The notes under the pieces were generated by a model. The model made no database searches. It was not told the origin of the DNA and was given only the letters and a program-made list of their open reading frames with translations. A stretch of 64,000 bases of DNA from Allobosea sp. LC85 (GTDB lineage: Bacteria > Pseudomonadota > Alphaproteobacteria > Rhizobiales > Beijerinckiaceae): NCBI RefSeq assembly GCF_000735605.1, contig NZ_JPKG01000022.1, positions 1 through 64,000 on the forward strand, in the 5' to 3' direction. Position numbers and translations under genes: made by a program. How positions within the stretch are numbered: position 1 is the first letter of the stretch; every line of letters begins with the position of its first letter. Below, in pieces: positions 27,269 to 36,079 of this stretch.

Positions 27269-28209
27269 GCACGGCTCTGATCCGCAGCCGCCCCTGGATG
27301 CTGACGCTCGCCGCGCTGATCGTTCTCGTCCTGGTCAACACGGCGTTCCAGCCGTCCTTCGTCCAGCCTGCGGTGCTGCAATCGAACCTCACGACATTCC
27401 TGCCGCTGGCGCTTGTCGCCATCGGCCAGACCTATGTCGTGCTCAGCGGCGATATCGATCTTTCCGTCGGCGCCATGGCCGCGCTCGTCAATGTGGTGAC
27501 GGTCAGCGTCATCGCGGCGATCGGAGGCGAGGGGATGGCGGCCATCCTTGCCGGCATGCTGGCGGGGCTCGCGACCGCGCTGCTCTGCGGGCTTCTCAAC
27601 GGCCTGCTCGTCGCGCTGCTCCGGCTCCAGGCCATCGTCACCACCTTCGCGACCGGTATCGTCTTCGCGGGCGCGGCACTTTTCGTGCTGCCGCAGGCGG
27701 GCTTGCCGGTTCCGGAACGGTTCTGGCGTAGCTATGGCGCGACGCTGCTCGGGCTGCCGGTCGTCCTCTGGATCCTGCTGGCCGGTCTCGCCTTTACGCT
27801 CGTCTTCGCCCGCCGGCCCTTCGCGGCGCATCTGCTTGCCGTCGGCGGCAGTCGTGTCGGTGCCTTTCAGACCGGTCTCAGGCTGGAGCGCATCCGCATC
27901 GGCGCCTTTGTCCTGTCAGGCCTCTTTGCCGGATTCGCGGCCCTGTGCCTGACCGGCGAGACGGCGAGCGGCGATCCCCTGCTCGGACAGAGCCTCGCGC
28001 TCTCGTCGATTTCGGCCGTCGTGCTCGGCGGCACGGCGCTCTCCGGCGGCTCGGGCAGCCCGGTCGGTTCGGTGCTCGGCGCGCTGGTGCTCGGCATGAT
28101 CGGCAATGTCATCTTCTTCGCCGGCCTGCCTTTCGCCTGGCAGACCTTGGTCCAGGGCGTCATCGTGCTCGCGGCGCTGGCCGGCGGCGTGCTGGTGACG
28201 CGGCGATGA
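27265..28209 (+). CDS. Sugar ABC transporter permease 1 (RbsC-like)
   Basis: A 314-residue membrane protein with about eight to ten hydrophobic segments. It contains the RbsC-family motif SGDIDLSVGAM near residue 62 and VLGGTALSGGSGSPVGSVLGA near the C-terminus. The start overlaps the ATPase stop (ATGA) and the stop overlaps the second permease. It pairs with the next gene product as a heterodimeric channel. Confidence 0.9.
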   Translation: MSTALIRSRPWMLTLAALIVLVLVNTAFQPSFVQPAVLQSNLTTFLPLALVAIGQTYVVLSGDIDLSVGAMAALVNVVTVSVIAAIGGEGMAAILAGMLAGLATALLCGLLNGLLVALLRLQAIVTTFATGIVFAGAALFVLPQAGLPVPERFWRSYGATLLGLPVVLWILLAGLAFTLVFARRPFAAHLLAVGGSRVGAFQTGLRLERIRIGAFVLSGLFAGFAALCLTGETASGDPLLGQSLALSSISAVVLGGTALSGGSGSPVGSVLGALVLGMIGNVIFFAGLPFAWQTLVQGVIVLAALAGGVLVTRR

Positions 28210-29159
28210 CGGCGCGGGCCCTTCTCACCAATCCGCTGACGCTCGCCGCAGGGGCGATCGCGCTCTTGCTCGCCATCGGCGAAGCGCTGTCGCCGGGCTT
28301 TGCCCAGGGCGACCAGATCGTCCGCCTGACGACGGTGGCGGCGATCCTCGGCATCGTCGCGGCCGGGCAGAACCTCGTCATTCTCGGCGGGCGCGAAGGC
28401 ATCGATCTCTCGGTCGGTCCGATGGTCTCGCTCGGTGCGGTCATCGCCGGCAACGTCATGGCCGGACAGGACGCCGCCATCCTGCCGGCGGTGCTGGCCG
28501 CCTGCGCCGTGACCTTTGCCATCGGGCTGGTCAACGGGCTTGGCGTCACCGTGATCCGGATTCCGCCGCTGGTCATGACGCTCGGCATGACCGCGATCAT
28601 CCAGGGCGGCCTCGTCGTCTATTCGCAGGGCGTGCCGTCCGGCAATGCCGCGCCCGCCCTGATGGCCTTCGTCAATCGCCCGTTGCTGTTCGGGCTGCCC
28701 GGCATCCTCCTGGTCTGGGCCGTCATCGCGCTGGCACTCGGCTTCGTCCTGCGCTGCACGGCCTTCGGGCTTGGCGTCTACGCGATCGGGGCCAATGAGC
28801 GCGCTGCCATGCTCGTCGGGCTTCCGGTCGCGCGCATCCGTTGCCTGCTCTACGGCTTTTCCGGCCTGTTCGCCGGCCTCGCGGGGGTCTGCGTCATCGG
28901 CTACACCGGCAGCTCCTTCATCAGCGTCGGCGACCAGTACGTCCTGACCTCGATCATTGCGGTGGTCATCGGCGGCACCTCGCTCGCAGGCGGGGCCGGC
29001 GGCTATCTCGGCACTGTCCTGGGCGCACTTGCGCTCGTGCTGCTGCAGAGCGTGCTGACGACCTTGCAGCTTGAAACCTATGGCCGTCAGATGATCTTCG
29101 GCCTGACGCTCCTGGTGCTGATGCTGCTCTATGGCCGCCAGGCCCGGCTGCGGGTCTGA
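28206..29159 (+). CDS. Sugar ABC transporter permease 2 (RbsC-like)
   Basis: A 317-residue permease of the same family, with the GGREGIDLSVGPM motif, LGMTAIIQGG and VIGGTSLAGGAGGYLGTVLGA. The start overlaps permease 1 (ATGA). Two different permeases rather than one homodimer is common in Hyphomicrobiales CUT2 systems. The LacI gene follows after 2 bp, so the operon continues. Confidence 0.9.
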   Translation: MTARALLTNPLTLAAGAIALLLAIGEALSPGFAQGDQIVRLTTVAAILGIVAAGQNLVILGGREGIDLSVGPMVSLGAVIAGNVMAGQDAAILPAVLAACAVTFAIGLVNGLGVTVIRIPPLVMTLGMTAIIQGGLVVYSQGVPSGNAAPALMAFVNRPLLFGLPGILLVWAVIALALGFVLRCTAFGLGVYAIGANERAAMLVGLPVARIRCLLYGFSGLFAGLAGVCVIGYTGSSFISVGDQYVLTSIIAVVIGGTSLAGGAGGYLGTVLGALALVLLQSVLTTLQLETYGRQMIFGLTLLVLMLLYGRQARLRV

Positions 29160-29161
29160 CG

Positions 29162-30196
29162 ATGAGCGTGCCCACCATTGCCACGGTCGCGGAACTCGCC
29201 GGCGTCTCGACGGCGACCGTCTCGCGCGCGCTGCAGCGCCCCGACAAGGTGCAGCCGGAGACGCGGCGACGCGTGCTCGAGGCCGTGGCGGCGACGGGTT
29301 TCGTTCCGAATTCCCAGGCGCGCAATCTCAGGAGCCGCGCGACCCGCACGGTCATCCTGCTGGTGCGCGACATCTCGAACCCGTTCTACCTGGAGATCTA
29401 CAAGGGCGTCGAAGAGGCGGCCATGCGGGCCGGCTACAAGGTGCTGATGGGCGATGCGCGCGATGATGACGAGCGCATCACCCACTATGTCGACATGGTG
29501 CGCGCGCGCCATGCCGACGGGCTCATCCTGATGGTCGGCCGTTTCCCGGAGGCCTTGAAGACGGAGCTGTCGCGGTTGCCGCCGATCGTCATCGCGCTCG
29601 AGACCTTTCCCGAGCTCGTCCTGCCGACCGTCTCGATCGACAACATCGCGGCGGCCCGGCAGGCCGTCGAGCACCTGCTCGAGCTCGGCCACCGCCGCAT
29701 CGCCCATATCACCGGGCCGCTGCCGGAGCGGCTCGCCGTCGACCGGCTGGCAGGGTATCGCAGCGGTCTCGCCGCGGCAGGTATCACGGCCGATGAGGCG
29801 TTGATCGTCGAGGGCGATTTCAGCCTGGACGCCGGCCGCAAGGCCGTGCGCCGTCTCAATGAGACCGGCACGAGCTTCACGGCGCTGTTTGCGGCCAGCG
29901 ACCAGATGGCGTTCGGTGCGATCAGCGAATTGCGCGCCTGCGGGCTTTCGGTCCCCGGCGACGTCTCGGTCGTCGGCTTCGACGACATCGTGCTCGCCGA
30001 CGCCTTCGTGCCGCCCCTGACCACCATCCACCAGCCGCGTTTCGATATCGGGCGGCAGGCAATGGCGCGCATGATCGGTCTCCTCGGCAAGGAGCCGGCC
30101 GCCGCCAATCTGGTGATGGAGACGCGCCTCGTCGTGCGCGGTTCCACCGCTCCCGTGCGACAGCACCCGCACCCCAACCCGAGAACGAAGGAATGA
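29162..30196 (+). CDS. LacI-family transcriptional regulator
   Basis: A 344-residue LacI/GalR regulator. The helix-turn-helix is TIATVAELAGVSTATVSRALQRPDKV (residues 5-30) with the hinge helix QARNLRSRATRT near 52-63; the effector domain resembles the ribose-type binding protein encoded upstream. It is inside the transport operon rather than separate from it, so it probably controls the whole unit, including itself, in response to the imported sugar. No clear LacI-type operator was found in the 225 bp before 24732. Confidence 0.92.
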   Translation: MSVPTIATVAELAGVSTATVSRALQRPDKVQPETRRRVLEAVAATGFVPNSQARNLRSRATRTVILLVRDISNPFYLEIYKGVEEAAMRAGYKVLMGDARDDDERITHYVDMVRARHADGLILMVGRFPEALKTELSRLPPIVIALETFPELVLPTVSIDNIAAARQAVEHLLELGHRRIAHITGPLPERLAVDRLAGYRSGLAAAGITADEALIVEGDFSLDAGRKAVRRLNETGTSFTALFAASDQMAFGAISELRACGLSVPGDVSVVGFDDIVLADAFVPPLTTIHQPRFDIGRQAMARMIGLLGKEPAAANLVMETRLVVRGSTAPVRQHPHPNPRTKE

Positions 30197-30200
30197 GACG

Positions 30201-31250
30201 ATGAAAGGTCCAGCCCTGTTCCTCGCCCAGTTCGTCGGCCCGACGGCGCCCTTCGACAGTCTCGATGGCCTTGCCGGCTGGGCGGCCGGGCATGGCTATG
30301 TCGGCGTCCAGATTCCGACCAACGACCCGGCGCTGTTCGATCTCGCGCAGGCGGCGCAGTCGAAATCCTATTGCGAGGACGTCGCCGCCAGGCTCGATCG
30401 CCATGGCCTTCAGGTGTCCGAGCTATCGACCCATCTCCAGGGCCAGTTGGTCGCCGTGCATCCGGCCTATGACCTGCTCTTCGACGGCTTTGCGCCCCCT
30501 GCCTTGCGCGGCAAGCCGGCCGAGCGGCAGGCCTGGGCGGTGGAACAGCTCAAACTCGCGGCCAAGGCATCGCAGAACCTCGGCCTCGCCACGCATGCCA
30601 CCTTCTCCGGTGCATTGGCCTGGCCCTATGTCTATCCGTGGCCGCAGCGGCCGTCGGGCCTCATCGAGGAAGCTTTCTCGGAGCTGGGCCGGCGCTGGAG
30701 GCCCATTCTCGACGCCTTCGACGAGGCCGGCGTCGATCTCGCCTATGAAATCCATCCCGGCGAAGATCTTCATGATGGCATCAGCTTCGAGCGGTTTCTT
30801 GAGGCCGTAGGTGAACATCCGCGCGCGAGCATCCTCTACGATCCCTCGCATTTCCTGCTGCAGGCGCTCGATTATCTCGCCTTCATCGACATCTACCACG
30901 CGCGCATCCGCGCCTTTCACGTCAAGGATGCCGAACTGAACCCGACCGGTCGTTCCGGCGTCTATGGCGGCTATCAGGGTTGGGTCGAGCGGCCCGGTCG
31001 CTTTCGCTCGCCGGGCGACGGGCATGTCGATTTCGCCGGCATTTTCTCGAAGCTGACCCAGTACAATTATCGGGGCTGGGCTGTCGTCGAATGGGAATGC
31101 GCCCTGAAGCACCCTGAACAGGGTGCAGCCGAGGGAGCGGCGTTCGTCCGCAGCCATATGATCCGCAGGGCCGAACGGGCCTTCGACGATTTCGCTGCGA
31201 GCGGCGCCGACAGTGCGACCAACGGCAAACTCCTGGGGCTCACCCGATGA
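30201..31250 (+). CDS. Sugar phosphate isomerase/epimerase-like TIM-barrel protein
   Basis: A 349-residue xylose-isomerase-like TIM barrel (AP endonuclease 2 fold). Metal-ligand candidates are the Glu in LAYEIHPGED, Asp/His in ILYDPSHFLLQ, His in AFHVKDAE and the Glu in AVVEWECAL, in the expected order. RBS GAAGGAATGAG. It overlaps the dehydrogenase gene by ATGA. Such isomerase/dehydrogenase pairs are typical of inositol, inosose or unusual hexose catabolism; the exact substrate is unknown. Confidence 0.88.
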   Translation: MKGPALFLAQFVGPTAPFDSLDGLAGWAAGHGYVGVQIPTNDPALFDLAQAAQSKSYCEDVAARLDRHGLQVSELSTHLQGQLVAVHPAYDLLFDGFAPPALRGKPAERQAWAVEQLKLAAKASQNLGLATHATFSGALAWPYVYPWPQRPSGLIEEAFSELGRRWRPILDAFDEAGVDLAYEIHPGEDLHDGISFERFLEAVGEHPRASILYDPSHFLLQALDYLAFIDIYHARIRAFHVKDAELNPTGRSGVYGGYQGWVERPGRFRSPGDGHVDFAGIFSKLTQYNYRGWAVVEWECALKHPEQGAAEGAAFVRSHMIRRAERAFDDFAASGADSATNGKLLGLTR

Positions 31251-32395
31251 ATGCGCGCATCCGGCTCGGCATGGTTGGCGGCGGCGAGGGCGCCTTCATC
31301 GGCGTGGTGCACCGCATGGCGGCGCGTCTCGATGGCGAATACGAGCTTCTCGCCGGCGCGCTCTCCTCCACGCCCGAGAAGGCCCAGCGCTCGGGCCTTG
31401 CACTCGGTCTCGATCCGGCACGGGTCTATGCCGATTTCGAGGCGATGGCGCGGGCGGAAGCGCGGCGTCGTGACGGCATCGAGGCGGTGGCCATCGTCAC
31501 GCCGAACCACATGCATGCGCCGGCCGCGCTCGCCTTCCTGAAGCGCGGCATCCATGTGATCTGCGACAAGCCGCTGGCGACGAGCCTGAAGCAGGCGCGA
31601 AGCCTGAAGGCGGCGGCGGAACGCGCGGGCGTGGTCTTCGCGGTCACCTATAACTACTCCGGCTACGCCATGGTTCGCCATGCCCGGGCCATGGTCGCAG
31701 CCGGCGAGATCGGCCGAGTCCGGGTCGTCCAGGTCGAGTACCCGCAGGAATGGCTCACTGAGCCGCTCGAGCAGACCGGCCAGAAACAGGCGGAATGGCG
31801 TACGGACCCAGCGCGCTCCGGCGCGGGCGGGTCAGTCGGCGATATCGGCACGCATGCCTTTCACCTGGCCGGCTTCGTCTCGGGGCTTGCGGTGACGGAG
31901 ATCTCGGCCGAACTCACCAGTTTCGTGGCCGGTCGGCGCCTCGACGACAATGTCCAGATCATGCTGCGCTACGAGAACGGCGCGCGCGGCAGCCTCTGGG
32001 CGTGCCAGGTCGCGCCCGGCAACGAGAACGGCCTGCGCCTGCGGATCTTTGGCGACAAGGGCGGGCTCGAATGGGCGCAGGAACAGCCCGATCAGCTCAA
32101 GTGGTCGTCCTTCGGCCAGCCCCCGCGCATCGTCACGCGCGGCTCCGGCGGCGCCAATGCGGCAGCAGCCCGCGTCACCCGCATCCCGGCCGGGCATCCC
32201 GAAGGCTATCTCGAAGCCTTCGCCACGATCTACCGGGAGGCCGCCGCCGCCATCCGGGCGCGTCAGGCCGGAGAGCCCATCCCCGGCGACTGCATGGTCC
32301 CGACGCTGGACGACGGGCTTCAGGGCATGGCCTTCATCGAGGCCGCGGTGGCGTCATCGAAGGCAAATGCGCGCTGGACGAAGCTCAAGGGCTGA
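31247..32395 (+). CDS. Gfo/Idh/MocA-family NAD(P)-dependent oxidoreductase
   Basis: A 382-residue dehydrogenase with an N-terminal Rossmann motif (GMVGGGEGAFIGVVHR, residues 9-24), the ICDKPLATSL motif near residue 105 (Lys of the EKP-type catalytic motif) and GGSVGDIGTHAFHLAGF with the conserved D-x-x-x-H near 197-203. It is translationally coupled to the isomerase (ATGA) and is the last gene of the operon. It presumably oxidises the imported sugar, polyol or a keto derivative. Confidence 0.92.
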   Translation: MNARIRLGMVGGGEGAFIGVVHRMAARLDGEYELLAGALSSTPEKAQRSGLALGLDPARVYADFEAMARAEARRRDGIEAVAIVTPNHMHAPAALAFLKRGIHVICDKPLATSLKQARSLKAAAERAGVVFAVTYNYSGYAMVRHARAMVAAGEIGRVRVVQVEYPQEWLTEPLEQTGQKQAEWRTDPARSGAGGSVGDIGTHAFHLAGFVSGLAVTEISAELTSFVAGRRLDDNVQIMLRYENGARGSLWACQVAPGNENGLRLRIFGDKGGLEWAQEQPDQLKWSSFGQPPRIVTRGSGGANAAAARVTRIPAGHPEGYLEAFATIYREAAAAIRARQAGEPIPGDCMVPTLDDGLQGMAFIEAAVASSKANARWTKLKG

Positions 32396-32584
32396 AGGAG
32401 CTTGCTTCGCTGGAGTAGCGGAGCCCCGGATCAGGTGGAAGGCGCAAGTGGCTTCCACATTCCGGCGAACGGGCGTCACCGCCTCGGCATCGTCTGCTGT
32501 TTCCAAGCGCTTGGTGGCGAGCAGACGGTGGCCGTTCTCCGGGCGGTGAAGCCCCCCGTCCCATGGAGCGGGCCTTCGGGTCGC

Positions 32585-33223
32585 TCAGGACAGCTCCTTG
32601 ACGCCGGCCGGCGTTTCGATCAGCGCGCGATAGCGCAGATCATCGCCCGGTACGATGACAGGGGGGCGGTCGATCCCGAGTTCGCGATAGAGCGCCGAGA
32701 GCGCCGCCGCGTCACGGTGTTGAAGCGTGAACGCGCGCAGCCGCGCACCCAGATCCGCGATCGCAGCCATCGCCCGCGGCTTGCCGCGCCTGTCGATGAT
32801 GGAGGGGGCGGCTCCGTCGAAGGGCAGGGCGCCGTCATCGGGGATGGCGAAGTCAAAGGAAGGGTCGGACCATGGCAGCGAGACCTTTCGTCCGAAGATG
32901 CCTTCGCGGCCTCGCAGGACAAGGTCGATCGTATCCGTCCGCGCGACCCAGCCGCGCAGGCGGCGCCCGGCATCCCAATCGGCCTTCACGGCACTGCTAT
33001 CATCGAGGCCGAACCAGCGTGCACGACCTGGCCCTTCGGCATCGGGGTCAAGCGCGACGATCTCCAGATAGACGGTACCGCCAAGCTGGAGCAGGTGGTT
33101 ATGGGTGCCCATAAAGCCATGGCGTTGTCCGAAGGGGACATCGAGATCGAGGCAGCTCCGAACGTGGGAAACCCCTTCGTCCAGGGTCGGCGCAATCACG
33201 GAGAGATGGTCGAGCTTGAGCAT
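32585..33223 (-). CDS. Glyoxalase-like (VOC fold) protein
   Basis: A 212-residue protein starting LDHLSVIAPTLDEGV with an N-terminal glyoxalase-like domain: H5 and the stretch GTHNHLLQLGGTVYLEIVAL resemble VOC metal and substrate sites. It belongs to the glyoxalase-like group seen next to many unrelated genes. The substrate is unknown. It faces the sugar operon convergently; the 189-bp gap has no obvious gene. Confidence 0.78.
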   Translation of the reverse strand: MLKLDHLSVIAPTLDEGVSHVRSCLDLDVPFGQRHGFMGTHNHLLQLGGTVYLEIVALDPDAEGPGRARWFGLDDSSAVKADWDAGRRLRGWVARTDTIDLVLRGREGIFGRKVSLPWSDPSFDFAIPDDGALPFDGAAPSIIDRRGKPRAMAAIADLGARLRAFTLQHRDAAALSALYRELGIDRPPVIVPGDDLRYRALIETPAGVKELS

Positions 33224-33384
33224 GTTTCGGCCAGCGGGCGCAGCGGATGGGGTCCGAGTGCGATCCTAGCCGGGAGCAGTGCCAGCGTTCCAGCCCTTCT
33301 TGGACTCCGCCTTCAGCGTTCGCGAATGTCCCCCATACGCTGCCTCGGGAGCCAGTTCCCCGGGGAGCTGGCCACTCGACAAAG

Positions 33385-33425
33385 TAGGACGATTGCCCTA
33401 GAAGCGAATTAGGGCGGTCGTCCTA
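33385..33425. promoter_or_regulatory. Double TetR operator upstream of the TetR gene
   Basis: TAGGACGATTGCCCTA (33385-33400) and TAGGGCGGTCGTCCTA (33410-33425) are inverted copies with two mismatches, 9 nt apart, and each is itself an imperfect TAGGnC...GnCCTA dyad. The pair lies 20 bp before the first ATG (33445) of the TetR frame, as expected for autorepression. The divergent glyoxalase-like gene starts about 160 bp away and could share control. Confidence 0.7.
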
Positions 33426-33552
33426 GGTAGATCGGAGGGCTTTGATGTTGGTGACTACGGCGGCGATGCGACCGGATACGCCGATTATCCCTTCATTTTC
33501 GGCGAGCGTGCCGCCGCCTGACATGGTCGATGCCGCCCTGCGGAGAGATGCG

Positions 33553-34164
33553 ATGAGCCGGACCACGACACGCCAGGAAATCGTCGCCGCCGCAGATGAT
33601 CTCTTCTACAGGCAAGGCTTCGACCACACGTCTTTCGCGCATATCGCGGATGCGGTCGGGATTTCGCGCGGCAATTTCTATCATCACTTCAAGACCAAGG
33701 ATGAGATCCTGGATTCCGTGATCGAGAAGCGGATCGCGGACAGGATGGCGATGATGCAGCGATGGGAGATCGGCGGCGCGACGCCCGAGGAACGCATCCT
33801 GAGTTTCGTCGAGATCCTCACCGTCAATGGCGCGAAGATCATGCATTACGGCTGCCCCATCGGCACGCTGACGAGCGAGTTGGCCAAGCTGAACCATGCT
33901 GCGCGGAGCGAGGCGAACAAACTCTTCACCATCTTCCGGACCTGGCTCGCCCGGCAGTTCCGCGCGGCAGGCTGCGAGGAGGCGGATGCCGACCGGTTGG
34001 CGATGCATCTGCTGATGCGTAGCCAAGGAGTCGCCACGCTGCTCAACGCCTTCCACGACACGGAGTTCGCCGCGCGGGAAGTCCAGCTCATGCGTGAATG
34101 GGTCAGCGCGAGCCTGGCCCGGCCTCCCGATGCGAGAGGCAGCGCTTCTTCCGTGAGCGCATAG
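33553..34164 (+). CDS. TetR/AcrR-family repressor
   Basis: A 203-residue TetR protein if started at 33553 (GGAGAG five bases upstream), matching the family's usual length. The frame is open to an ATG at 33445 that also has a good GGAGGG site; this would add 36 residues without homology-like features. The helix-turn-helix is FDHTSFAHIADAVGISRGNFYHHF (about residues 21-44). The C-terminal ligand domain has a Cys in YGCPIGTL. It is followed by a terminator-like hairpin, then yciI and tag. The effector is unknown. Confidence 0.87.
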   Translation: MSRTTTRQEIVAAADDLFYRQGFDHTSFAHIADAVGISRGNFYHHFKTKDEILDSVIEKRIADRMAMMQRWEIGGATPEERILSFVEILTVNGAKIMHYGCPIGTLTSELAKLNHAARSEANKLFTIFRTWLARQFRAAGCEEADADRLAMHLLMRSQGVATLLNAFHDTEFAAREVQLMREWVSASLARPPDARGSASSVSA

Positions 34165-34188
34165 GGTGGACTTCCCGGGAAGTCCGCC
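34165..34188. terminator. Hairpin immediately after the TetR gene
   Basis: GGTGGACTTC-CCGG-GAAGTCCGCC forms a 10-bp stem with one G-T pair and a CCGG loop, beginning at the base after the stop codon. There is no T-run. It may reduce read-through into the YciI/Tag pair. Confidence 0.5.
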
Positions 34189-34253
34189 ATTCCAACCCAC
34201 ATCATTCGGCGCGCTCGGCGGCAAGCTGCGCGCCACTTTCGCGAGGCAAGCCG

Positions 34254-34547
34254 ATGTTCTTAGTCCTGCTCCGATTGTCGACCAACAGGCCCAGCGCGGC
34301 CCGCTTGATGGACGGCCACAACGCCTGGCTGAAGAAGGGCTTCGACGACGGCGCGTTTCTGCTCGCCGGCAGCCTGAAGCCCGGGGGCGGCGGTGCCATC
34401 CTGGCGCAGGGCATGATGCGGGATGAGTTGATGGCACGCCTCGCCGAGGACCCGTTCGTCGCGGAGGATGTTGTCCGCATCGAACTGCATGAGATCGCGC
34501 CCGGCCGGACCGATGACCGGCTCGCCTTCCTGAAGGATCTGCCATGA
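34254..34547 (+). CDS. YciI-family protein
   Basis: A 97-residue single-domain protein of the YciI/dimeric ferredoxin-like fold. It has the family pattern MFLVLLRLSTNR...LMDGHNAWLKKGFDDGAFLLAGSL, with the conserved His in the HNAWL helix and the Asp-Gly in FDDGAF, then DPFVAEDVV. The ATG at 34254 follows GAGGCAAG; the frame is open 52 more codons, into the TetR 3' end. It overlaps the glycosylase gene by ATGA. Function of most YciI proteins is unknown. Confidence 0.82.
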   Translation: MFLVLLRLSTNRPSAARLMDGHNAWLKKGFDDGAFLLAGSLKPGGGGAILAQGMMRDELMARLAEDPFVAEDVVRIELHEIAPGRTDDRLAFLKDLP

Positions 34548-35197
34548 GCGGGACCACGATCCCGGGGCCGGATGGCCGCCTGCGTTGCCGATGGTGTGCC
34601 GCGGCTCCGGAGTTTCTGTCCTACCATGACAAGGAGTGGGGCTTTCCCGTCAGTAGCGATAATCGCCTTTTCGAGAAGCTGAGCCTCGAAGCCTTCCAGT
34701 CGGGCCTGAGCTGGCGCACCATCCTCGCCAAGCGCGAGAATTTCCGGCGGGCGTTCCACGGCTTCGATATCGCCCGTGTCGCCCGCTTCGATGCGGGGGA
34801 TGTCCAGCGGTTGCTCGCGGACGAAGGCATCGTCCGCCATCGCGGCAAGATTGAAGCCGTCATCAACAACGCGCAGCGGGCCGAAGAGATCGTTCGCGAG
34901 TTCGGCTCCCTGGCAGCGTGGGTCTGGAGCTTCGATCTCGGCCAAGCGCTGCCGGGCGAAGCGCAGACCAGATCCACCTCGCCGGAGTCGGTTGTATTAT
35001 CGAAGGCTCTCAAGAAGCGCGGCTGGCAGTTCGTCGGGCCGACGACGGTGTACGCCTTCATGCAGGCGATGGGCCTCGTGAACGATCACAGCGAAGATTG
35101 CGTCATCCGCGCTGACGTCGATGCGGCACGCGCAACGTTCAGGAGACCCGGAGCATCGACGACGACGGTCGAGGCGTCACCAACCGCGTCGCTTTGA
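34544..35197 (+). CDS. tag: DNA-3-methyladenine glycosylase I
   Basis: A 217-residue Tag enzyme that excises 3-methyladenine from alkylated DNA. It shows RCRWC (Cys15 as zinc ligand), YHDKEWG (His28), FEKLSLEAFQSGLSWRTIL (active-site region), GIVRHRGKIEAVINNA, SKALKKRGWQFVGPTTVYAFMQAMG, and the second zinc half NDHSEDC. The C-terminal 20 residues are extra and low in complexity. Translationally coupled to the YciI gene. Confidence 0.95.
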   Translation: MSGTTIPGPDGRLRCRWCAAAPEFLSYHDKEWGFPVSSDNRLFEKLSLEAFQSGLSWRTILAKRENFRRAFHGFDIARVARFDAGDVQRLLADEGIVRHRGKIEAVINNAQRAEEIVREFGSLAAWVWSFDLGQALPGEAQTRSTSPESVVLSKALKKRGWQFVGPTTVYAFMQAMGLVNDHSEDCVIRADVDAARATFRRPGASTTTVEASPTASL

Positions 35198-35345
35198 CGG
35201 GCAGCATCTCGCCAAGCTCCTGCCGAACAGACTGCAATTCAACGCTGTGGGCGCTATCCCGACTTGAAGGCGAGACAGACGCGACTATCAACTGACGACC
35301 GGCGCTGACATCGCGTCTCATGCCCATGGAGAGTGAGGAGGCGCC

Positions 35346-35966
35346 ATGTCTGCCGATCTGCGGATCGCACAATTCGTCACGTCTTGGCCGGACTCGCCAT
35401 TCGGGCGGGGCGATCATTGCGCCTGGCAGGTAACCCAGAGGGCCGTGCAACTGGTCGGGGCGACGCTCCACTATCTTGATGACGGTTACAGGCGCGAGGG
35501 CGACATCGCCGTGCACCGGACCGTGACCATCGAGAGCGGGGCTGTCCTGAAGGGGCCCGCGATTATCGGGCCGGGCTGCTTCCTGGCGGCCGGGGCCTAT
35601 CTGCGTGGCGGCGTGTTCCTCGACGAGAACTGCATCATCGGGCCCGGATGCGAGCTCAAGTCGAGCTTCATGTTCAAGGGATCGAAGCTCGCGCATTTCA
35701 ACTTCGTCGGCGACTCGATCCTGGGCGCGGACGTTAATCTCGAAGCCGGTGCCATCATTGCGAACCATCGCAACGAATGGGAGGAGAAGGCCATCCGCCT
35801 TGTCTTCGATGGGCAGGTCGTGGAGCCCGGCGTCGACAAGTTCGGGGCGCTCGTCGGGGATCACGTGCGGATCGGCGCGAACGCGGTCATCGCCCCCGGC
35901 GCCATCATCGGCCGGGGGACCAAAATCCCCCGGTTGACGCTTATCGATCAGTCTTCTGGCCTCTGA
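35346..35966 (+). CDS. Left-handed beta-helix (hexapeptide repeat) protein, nucleotidyl/acyltransferase-like
   Basis: A 206-residue protein whose residues 50-200 are hexapeptide repeats of a left-handed beta-helix, similar to the C-terminal half of GlmU or to LpxA-type transferases, with IIGPGC, CIIGPGCELKSS, AGAIIANHRNEW and AVIAPGAIIGRG. The first 45 residues are not a nucleotidyltransferase domain; they are too short. A strong AGGAGGCGCC site supports the ATG. No cognate sugar-nucleotide gene is adjacent, so the substrate is unknown. Confidence 0.75.
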   Translation: MSADLRIAQFVTSWPDSPFGRGDHCAWQVTQRAVQLVGATLHYLDDGYRREGDIAVHRTVTIESGAVLKGPAIIGPGCFLAAGAYLRGGVFLDENCIIGPGCELKSSFMFKGSKLAHFNFVGDSILGADVNLEAGAIIANHRNEWEEKAIRLVFDGQVVEPGVDKFGALVGDHVRIGANAVIAPGAIIGRGTKIPRLTLIDQSSGL

Positions 35967-36043
35967 CGACGGGGCGGTCCACACTGGAACCTTCGCCCGG
36001 CCTGCTTTCTGGCCCTCAACCCATGGGACCAAGCGGTGCTTGA

Positions 36044-36073
36044 GAGCGCCGCGCCTGATATCGCGCGGCGCTC
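36044..36073. terminator. Hairpin between convergent genes
   Basis: GAGCGCCGCGC and GCGCGGCGCTC are perfect 11-bp inverted arms around an 8-nt loop, 7 bp beyond the flotillin stop (minus strand) and 78 bp after the beta-helix gene. It could serve both strands; no T-run on either side. Confidence 0.5.
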
Positions 36074-36079
36074 GCTCGC

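Noticed and set aside
33445..33552. Extra 36 codons at the start of the second TetR gene
   Set aside because: The start at 33445 has a good ribosome site, but the residues look non-homologous and the protein from 33553 has the family's normal length; left as an alternative.
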